Positions 53,372 to 58,846 of a stretch of DNA of 58,846 bases are shown one piece after another. Numbering within the stretch: the first letter of the stretch is position 1; each line of letters begins with the position of its first letter. The notes under the pieces are model-generated. The model did not search any database and was not told where the DNA came from. It saw only the letters and a list, made by a program, of their open reading frames with translations. Position numbers and translations under genes: made by a program. Origin of the DNA: Armatimonadota bacterium (GTDB taxonomy: Bacteria; Armatimonadota; UBA5829; JAUSEB01); NCBI GenBank assembly GCA_030649165.1, contig JAUSGG010000166.1:1-58846 (forward strand), read 5' to 3'.

Positions 53372-55354
53372 ATGTCCGAATACGCTTGGCTGATACCTTT
53401 AATACCGTTCCTTGCTTTCGTCGCCATCATCTTCGCGGGGCGGCGGCTGCCGGGCCACGGCGCGTACGTGGCGATAGCCGGAATGTCGGCGTCACTGCTG
53501 ATCTCGCTCGTCATCGCGGCGGGCGCGATCACGCACGGCGGTCATTTCGAGCCGGTGGTGAGAACCGCCGCGTGGATTCCTTACGGTTATTCGACACTCA
53601 ATGTCGGCTTCACCGTGGACGCGCTGGCAATAGTGATGCTCATAGTCGTCACCGTTGTCGCGCTGATGGTGCAGGTCTACTCGATCGGCTACATGCACGG
53701 CGACGCGCGGTACCCCAGGTTCTTCGCGTTCCTGTCGATGTTCTCGGCGGCGATGCTGGGCCTGGTCCTGGCGAACAACCTGCTCGTCATCTACATTTGT
53801 TGGGAACTGGTCGGGCTCTGTTCGTATCTGCTGATCGGATTCTGGTTCGAGCGTCCCACGGCGATGCGGGCGGCGAAGAAGGCGTTCCTGGTGACCCGCG
53901 TCGGCGACGTCGGGCTTTTCCTCGGAATGCTCACGATATACATGGGGATCGGAAGCCTCGACCTGCAGACCGTCCTGTCACACGAATCCGTCTCGACGAT
54001 GGCGAAGACTATCGTCAGCGTCGGACCGTGGGCGCTGCCGCTTGCGGCTTTGGCGAGCCTCGGTATCTTTTGGGGCGCGGTGGGCAAATCGGCCCAGTTC
54101 CCGCTGCACGTGTGGCTCCCGGACGCGATGGAAGGCCCCACCCCCGTCAGCGCGTTGATCCACGCGGCGACGATGGTGGCTGCGGGAGTATACCTGGTCG
54201 CGCGGACCTACCCGCTTTTCGCCTATTCCGATCATTCTATTTCCCTCAACGTTGTCGCCTACACGGGAGCGATCACCGCGCTTATGGCCGCCACCATCGG
54301 CTTCACCCAATACGACATCAAGCGCGTGCTCGCCTACTCGACCATCAGCCAACTCGGCTTCATGATGATGGGCCTTGGCGTCGGCGGATACGTGGCGGGG
54401 ATGTTCCATCTGATGACCCACGCGTTCTTCAAGGCCAACCTGTTTCTTGGCTCCGGCAGCGTAATACACGGCACGGGAACGCAGGACATTCGCGAAATGG
54501 GCGGCCTCAAGAAGCACATGCCGCGCACGTTTTGGACATTCATCATTGCAACTGCCGCCCTGGCGGGAATCTTTCCGTTGGCCGGGTTCTGGAGCAAGGA
54601 CGAAATCCTGCTGACCGCCTTCCACGCCGATAAGACGATCTTCTACGCCGGCGTCATCGGGGCGTTCATGACGGCGTTCTACATGTCCCGTCTCTGCATT
54701 CTGACGTTCCTGGGCGAGCCGAGGGATGAGCACATTCACGCGCACGAAAGCCCGCGGGTTATGACGGTCCCGCTGATCGTCCTGGCTTTCCTTGCGGTCG
54801 TCGCGGGTTGGGTCGGGCTGCCCGGCAAGAACCTGTTCGCCGAGTTCCTGCATACCGATTTGCTGCACCTGGAGCATCACGCATTTTCGTTGGGGATTGC
54901 CGCGGTCGGGACCGCCGTCGCCCTGTTCGGCGTCCTGCTCGCTTACATTGTCTATATGACGCCCGCGAGCCGGACCGTTGCGGCTCTCGGCCAAATCTCG
55001 GTCTTTCGTTTCATCCATTCGCTGGTCTACAACAAGTATTGGCTGGATGAGATCTACGGCGTCATCATCATCCGCCCGCTGTTCGCGGTCACGCGCTGGA
55101 TGTTCGCGATAGACAGATGGATAATCGACGGCACAGTCAACGCGGTCGGATGGTTGACCGTGGCGATCTCGCGCGTGCAGGGCTGGGTGGACAAGTGGAT
55201 TGTGGACGGCCTCGTGAACCTGATCGGAATCGTCACGAGAGGGGCCGGCCTCATACTCAGACGAACCCAGACCGGTGTCGCCCAGCAATACGCAATGGTA
55301 ATGCTCCTGGGGCTTCTGGCCTTGGTTTACTTTTATCTGATTCGCGCCGGTTAG
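53372..55354 (+). CDS. nuoL: NADH-quinone oxidoreductase subunit L
   Basis: The 660-residue antiporter-like distal proton pump. MVQVYSIGYMHGDARYPRFF, YICWELVGLCSYLLIGFWFE (key Glu), GKSAQFPLHVWLPDAMEGPT and PVSALIHAATMVAAGVYLVA are conserved; the C-terminal amphipathic helix region with LVYNKYWLDEIYGVIIIRPL is also present. It stands between two repeat spacers. Confidence 0.97.
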   Translation: MSEYAWLIPLIPFLAFVAIIFAGRRLPGHGAYVAIAGMSASLLISLVIAAGAITHGGHFEPVVRTAAWIPYGYSTLNVGFTVDALAIVMLIVVTVVALMVQVYSIGYMHGDARYPRFFAFLSMFSAAMLGLVLANNLLVIYICWELVGLCSYLLIGFWFERPTAMRAAKKAFLVTRVGDVGLFLGMLTIYMGIGSLDLQTVLSHESVSTMAKTIVSVGPWALPLAALASLGIFWGAVGKSAQFPLHVWLPDAMEGPTPVSALIHAATMVAAGVYLVARTYPLFAYSDHSISLNVVAYTGAITALMAATIGFTQYDIKRVLAYSTISQLGFMMMGLGVGGYVAGMFHLMTHAFFKANLFLGSGSVIHGTGTQDIREMGGLKKHMPRTFWTFIIATAALAGIFPLAGFWSKDEILLTAFHADKTIFYAGVIGAFMTAFYMSRLCILTFLGEPRDEHIHAHESPRVMTVPLIVLAFLAVVAGWVGLPGKNLFAEFLHTDLLHLEHHAFSLGIAAVGTAVALFGVLLAYIVYMTPASRTVAALGQISVFRFIHSLVYNKYWLDEIYGVIIIRPLFAVTRWMFAIDRWIIDGTVNAVGWLTVAISRVQGWVDKWIVDGLVNLIGIVTRGAGLILRRTQTGVAQQYAMVMLLGLLALVYFYLIRAG

Positions 55355-55359
55355 ACGTC

Positions 55360-55434
55360 TGGGCGAACACGATGCCTGGGCGAACACGATGCCTGGGCGA
55401 ACACGATGCCTGGGCGAACACAAGGTTCGCCCCT
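55360..55434 (+). repeat. 17-bp tandem array after nuoL
   Basis: TGGGCGAACACGATGCC occurs three times in perfect tandem (55360-55410, start at a T) and a fourth time in part (TGGGCGAACACAAG), closing with GGTTCGCCCC, an inverted arm. No spacers, so not CRISPR. Confidence 0.9.
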
Positions 55435-55482
55435 ACCGTGAATAAGGCGATCTGACGACTAGACTCAAGAGGTCTTGCTGGT

Positions 55483-55512
55483 GTTTCGGGACTTGAGCGG
55501 AAGTCCCGAAAC
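55483..55512. repeat. Perfect 12-bp GTTTCGGGACTT palindrome
   Basis: GTTTCGGGACTT (55483-55494) with AAGTCCCGAAAC (55501-55512), six-base loop. Same family as 8517-8540 and 53236-53261. Confidence 0.88.
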
Positions 55513-55546
55513 AGACGTTTTACTGATTCAGGAGGTCTTTTCGACC

Positions 55547-57073
55547 ATGGACTCGTGGATACTAACGACGATAACTTTCACCCCACTGCTGGGGACAATT
55601 GTCCTCATGCTGATACCGCGGGAGAAGGTGTCGGCGATCAAATGGACTGCGCTGCTGTTCAGCCTGCCGCCGCTGGCGCTGTCGATCATACTCTGGTTCG
55701 CCTACGATTGGCACAAGGGCGGGATGCAGTTCACGGTGAACGCGCCGTGGATCAGAGACATCGGCGTGTACTACCGCATGGGCGTTGACGGCCTGAGCGT
55801 GCCGATGATCTTCCTGACGGCGCTGCTGACGACGCTTTCCATCATCTACTCCTGGATCATCAACGAGCGGCCCAAGGAGTACTTCTGGCTGTTTCTGCTC
55901 CTGGCGACCGGCATGTTCGGAGTGTTCACATCCCTGGATTACTTCCTGTTCTACGTGTTCTGGGAAGTCGGCCTGATTCCGATGTATTTCTTGATAGGCA
56001 TCTGGGGGGGCGCGCGGCGCGAATACGCCGCGATCAAGTTCGTCCTGTATACCCTCGTCGGCAGCGTAGCGATGCTGCTTGCGATCCTGGCGATGTATTT
56101 CAACGTGACCGACCCGGCGACCGGCAGGCACACGTTCGATATGATGGTGATCGCGGCCCAAAAGCCTTTCGCCCACGCGCACAATATCCAGTCGCTGATC
56201 TTCTGGGCGCTGTTCATCGGGTTTGCGATCAAAGTGCCGGTCTGGCCGTTCCACACCTGGCTTCCGGACGCGCACGTCGAAGCCCCGACCGCGGGGAGCG
56301 TGATCCTGGCCGGCGTACTCCTGAAAATGGGGGCTTACGGCTTCCTGCGGGTCCTCCTGCCAACGCTGCCGTGGGCGTCAACGCACTACTGGACGGCAAT
56401 CGCGATACTCGCGCTGATCAGCATTATTTACGGCGCGCTGGTCGCAATGGCTCAGACCGACCTGAAGAAGCTGATCGCGTATTCGAGCGTGAACCACATG
56501 GGATACGTGATGCTCGGAATCGCTGCGGCGGTCTCGCCGATAGCGGCGGTGAATCTCGACAACAGGGCGGTCGCGCTCAACGGCGCCATGCTCCAGATGT
56601 TCAGCCACGGGATCATTACGGGCGCCTTGTTCCTTCTGGTCGGCGTGATCTACGAGCGCGCGCATACCCGGAATCTCAATGAGTTTGGCGGTCTTTGGGC
56701 GAGATTGCCGCTGTTCGGAAGTATCTTCATCACGGCATGTCTGGCCTCGCTCGGTCTGCCGGGCATGAGCGGGTTCATCGCGGAACTGATGGTCTTCCTG
56801 GGCACGTTCAAGGCCAGTGTTCTGTTCGCCGGACTCGGGACCATCGGAATCGTGGTGACGGCGGCGTATCTGCTGTGGACGATTCAGCGAATACTGCTCG
56901 GACCCGCGAATCCGAAATACGAAAAGCTGTTGGACATGGACGGCCGCGAGATACTTGTGCTGACGCCGCTGGTGGCCCTGATGCTGCTGTTCGGACTCTG
57001 GCCCGCGCCGATATTGCAGATTATCAACAGCTCGTCCGTTCAAATAGCAAGACTGTTCACCATCGGCGGCTAG
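55547..57073 (+). CDS. nuoM: NADH-quinone oxidoreductase subunit M
   Basis: The 508-residue antiporter-like subunit. YYRMGVDGLSVPMIFLTALL, YVFWEVGLIPMYFLIGIWGG (key Glu), KVPVWPFHTWLPDAHVEAPT and AYSSVNHMGYVMLGIAA are typical. The ATG at 55547 has AGGAGGT nine bases upstream. The 192 bases between nuoL and nuoM are mostly repeats. Confidence 0.97.
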   Translation: MDSWILTTITFTPLLGTIVLMLIPREKVSAIKWTALLFSLPPLALSIILWFAYDWHKGGMQFTVNAPWIRDIGVYYRMGVDGLSVPMIFLTALLTTLSIIYSWIINERPKEYFWLFLLLATGMFGVFTSLDYFLFYVFWEVGLIPMYFLIGIWGGARREYAAIKFVLYTLVGSVAMLLAILAMYFNVTDPATGRHTFDMMVIAAQKPFAHAHNIQSLIFWALFIGFAIKVPVWPFHTWLPDAHVEAPTAGSVILAGVLLKMGAYGFLRVLLPTLPWASTHYWTAIAILALISIIYGALVAMAQTDLKKLIAYSSVNHMGYVMLGIAAAVSPIAAVNLDNRAVALNGAMLQMFSHGIITGALFLLVGVIYERAHTRNLNEFGGLWARLPLFGSIFITACLASLGLPGMSGFIAELMVFLGTFKASVLFAGLGTIGIVVTAAYLLWTIQRILLGPANPKYEKLLDMDGREILVLTPLVALMLLFGLWPAPILQIINSSSVQIARLFTIGG

Positions 57074-57134
57074 CGCAGCATAATGTAGGGGCGAACCTCG
57101 TGTTCGCCCGAACCGGATTCAGGTTAAAAACCTT
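57074..57134. repeat. nuoM-nuoN spacer with GGGCGAAC palindrome
   Basis: GGGCGAAC (57089-57096) and GTTCGCCC (57102-57109) pair across five bases; related to the 17-bp array after nuoL. Confidence 0.75.
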
Positions 57135-58688
57135 ATGAACGACTTCAAAAACTTCATACCTGACTACCGTTACGCGGTCCTCGCGCCGCAAATCCTGCTG
57201 GCGGTCCTGGCGCTCGCCGTGCTCGTCGTCGGACTGTTTACGGATCGTAACCGGAAGAGCAAGCTGGAGCACTACCTGCCGCCGGACTATCTGGCCGTCT
57301 GCGGTCTGGTCGCGGTCCTCGCCTGGCAGTCCAGTATGCTCTGGCGGTCCCTGAAGGCGGGGGAAGTTGTCCAGGCTGTCAAGCTGTTCCCCACCAGCCC
57401 CGGCGATCCCCTTTCCCCGTCCCTGATGGTGATGGACCGGTTCGCGATGTTCTTCTCGCTCATCGCGATCGGCGGGAGCGTGCTGGTCGGGCTGCTGTCG
57501 ATCGACTACTTCCGCAAGCGCGATTTCAACAGGGGAGAGTACTATTCGCTGTTGATCTTCGCGACGCTCGCGATAACCCTTGTCGCCGCGTCAACCGATC
57601 TGATAACGATCTACCTCTCGTTGGAGTTCCTCAGCCTTTGCTCTTACGTGCTGGCGGCCTACCTGAAGGGCGACCGCAAATCGAGCGAAGCAGGATTGAA
57701 GTACTTCCTGTTCGGCGCGGTGGCATCGGCGGTGATGCTGTACGGCATGTCGATGCTTTACGGCGTGACCGGATCGACGGCGCTTTCCGCCATCTTCGAG
57801 GGACTCAGGACGGCCCCTGGAGATCTCGCGGCGACCGCGTGGTTGGCCGTCGTTCTCGTGCTGGCGGGGCTGGGCTTCAAACTGGCGCTGGTCCCGTTCC
57901 ACCTGTGGGCGCCGGACACTTACGAAGGCGCGCCCACTCCGATCACCGCGTTTCTATCGGTCTGCTCCAAGGCCGCCGGATTCGCCGTTATTGTCCGCGT
58001 GCTTGACATCGGTGTTCCGCTTCCGCAAAACGGCCTGGGCGGAGTAGACTGGTTCTCAGTCGTGGCCGCGCTTGCCGCGATCACAATGACGTTGGGGAAT
58101 CTGGTCGCGATCTCGCAGCGCAACATCAAGCGCATGCTGGCCTATTCGAGCATCGCGCAGGTGGGATATATACTGATCGGCCTGCTGGCCGCCACCAAAT
58201 CGAGCATGGGAATGCCGGGGTTGATGATCTACGTCTTCGGCTATCTGTTCATGAACCTGGGAGCGTTCACGGTGGTGATTGGGCTGTCGGACAAGACAGG
58301 ATCGGACGAAATCGAATCCTACGCGGGCCTGATGTCCCGTTCCCCGCTCTACGCCGTGACCCTGACGCTGTTCCTTCTCTCGCTTGCGGGGATACCGCCG
58401 ACGGTCGGCTTCCTCGGCAAGTTCTACGTCTTCGGCTCGGCAATCGAATACGGCCAAAAGCTCTGGCCCCTGGTCGCCCTGGCCCTGGCCAACAGCGTCA
58501 TCTCAGTCTACTACTACTTCAACGTCGTACGGCAGATGTTCTTCATGCCCGCCGCGAGCAAAGACCGGATATCGCCTTCAAGTGCCATCGCCGTAGCGCT
58601 CCTGGTCTCGCTGGCAGGAATCCTCGTTTTCGGAATCTACCCGCAGCCGCTGATTGATTTGGCCCGCTGGTGCTCGGTGGTGTTCTGA
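57135..58688 (+). CDS. nuoN: NADH-quinone oxidoreductase subunit N
   Basis: 517 residues; the third antiporter-like subunit. IYLSLEFLSLCSYVLAAYLK (key Glu), VPFHLWAPDTYEGAPTPITA, MTLGNLVAISQRNIKRMLAY and SSIAQVGYILIGLLA define NuoN. It is the last nuo gene; the reading ends in a conserved-length C-terminus and is followed by an insertion-sequence-like end. Confidence 0.97.
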   Translation: MNDFKNFIPDYRYAVLAPQILLAVLALAVLVVGLFTDRNRKSKLEHYLPPDYLAVCGLVAVLAWQSSMLWRSLKAGEVVQAVKLFPTSPGDPLSPSLMVMDRFAMFFSLIAIGGSVLVGLLSIDYFRKRDFNRGEYYSLLIFATLAITLVAASTDLITIYLSLEFLSLCSYVLAAYLKGDRKSSEAGLKYFLFGAVASAVMLYGMSMLYGVTGSTALSAIFEGLRTAPGDLAATAWLAVVLVLAGLGFKLALVPFHLWAPDTYEGAPTPITAFLSVCSKAAGFAVIVRVLDIGVPLPQNGLGGVDWFSVVAALAAITMTLGNLVAISQRNIKRMLAYSSIAQVGYILIGLLAATKSSMGMPGLMIYVFGYLFMNLGAFTVVIGLSDKTGSDEIESYAGLMSRSPLYAVTLTLFLLSLAGIPPTVGFLGKFYVFGSAIEYGQKLWPLVALALANSVISVYYYFNVVRQMFFMPAASKDRISPSSAIAVALLVSLAGILVFGIYPQPLIDLARWCSVVF

Positions 58689-58710
58689 TCTTTGGAGTGC
58701 GGAAACTTGC

Positions 58711-58846
58711 AGGCTGTTGCAAAACTTTTCTGTTCACTATTAGTAAACAGGCATGAATATTGGAGATGGGTGTCGAATACCTTATATGGAGGATGACGAT
58801 GCCCAACTTCAAGCGGATGCCGATGGAACCATCTCAATTGGTGATG
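58711..58846 (+). mobile_element. Left end of a probable insertion sequence
   Basis: GGCTGTTGCAAAACTTTTCTG near 58711 (first 20 bases GGCTGTTGCAAAACTTTTCT) resembles the terminal repeats of IS1182/IS5-like elements. About 88 bases later a well-positioned start codon opens a transposase-like frame. The element runs off the window. Confidence 0.55.
58799..58846 (+). CDS. Transposase N-terminus, truncated by window end
   Basis: GGAGG at 58788-58792 is six bases before the ATG. The 16 visible codons read MPNFKRMPMEPSQLVM, like the start of IS1182-type transposases (a QLxxxPPS motif is expected next). Only the beginning is present, so the family call rests mainly on position and the terminal sequence upstream. 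Confidence 0.5.
   Translation, partial: MPNFKRMPMEPSQLVM

Noticed and set aside
53978-55423. Long open frame (over 480 codons) on the minus strand opposite nuoL
   Set aside because: It is the mirror of a clearly conserved subunit in GC-rich DNA; its composition (Arg/His/Asp-rich) has no protein-like domain.
55360-55434. Possible CRISPR array
   Set aside because: The 17-bp units are directly adjacent with no spacers and no cas genes are near.

Overview
The window is a GC-rich bacterial chromosome segment with ordinary single-copy housekeeping genes and an unusually repeat-rich set of intergenic regions. A predicted outer-membrane beta-barrel, RseP, Tat and lipoprotein signals and a PEP-CTERM tail point to a diderm. 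The gene mix (MetX/MetY, the rpsB-tsf-pyrH-frr-uppS-dxr-rseP-ispG string, a short EF-Ts, DUF2961/GH172, DUF362 proteins, PEP-CTERM) resembles uncultured Armatimonadota-like bacteria. That placement is inference only; no rRNA gene is present.

Layout. 0.4-3.0 kb: metY-metX (minus), methionine synthesis. 3.4-10 kb: gap-pgk glycolytic pair followed by an accessory island: nucleotidyltransferase/HEPN, a leftover pgk 3' fragment, an HNH-like gene, and two divergent toxin-antitoxin pairs (Phd/RelE and AbrB/PIN) with palindromic operator candidates. 10.3-16.6 kb: a secreted hypothetical protein, then a minus-strand operon of two Tat-exported DUF362 proteins, a DUF6599-like protein and a NapH/NapG-like multi-cluster ferredoxin, probably an undescribed envelope redox module. 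16.7-25.7 kb: mgtC, a GNAT enzyme, ispG, rseP, dxr, uppS, frr, pyrH, tsf and rpsB, linking translation, undecaprenyl/isoprenoid synthesis and envelope stress.

26-33 kb is accessory: VapBC, YwbE, a collapsed REP-associated transposase, a NYN nuclease behind a promoter/terminator leader, and three secreted SUMF1-like paralogues. The paralogues share an N-terminal part but carry different C-terminal modules. Two copies of a 100-bp promoter-hairpin-terminator element sit upstream of the first and third paralogue in the same orientation. 33-45 kb: pyrG, thiD, a HAD phosphatase, an outer-membrane protein, tRNA-Arg(CCG), a glycine-rich RNA-binding protein, a GH172 enzyme, a deoxyinosine-type DNA glycosylase, an orphan Phd antitoxin, a third DUF362 protein and a trehalase-like glycosidase. 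45-48 kb: two tandem S41 proteases, the first lacking the catalytic lysine. 48-50.4 kb: small membrane, YHS and TPR proteins. 50.5-58.7 kb: nuoHIJKLMN behind a full-consensus promoter, with no nuoA-G in the window. The right edge opens into a probable insertion sequence.

The main unexplained signal is the intergenic DNA: at least eight families of short dispersed or palindromic repeats recur across it. One appears to have entered the nuoI reading frame. Short fragments of pgk, ispG and a SUMF1 gene also lie near their intact relatives.
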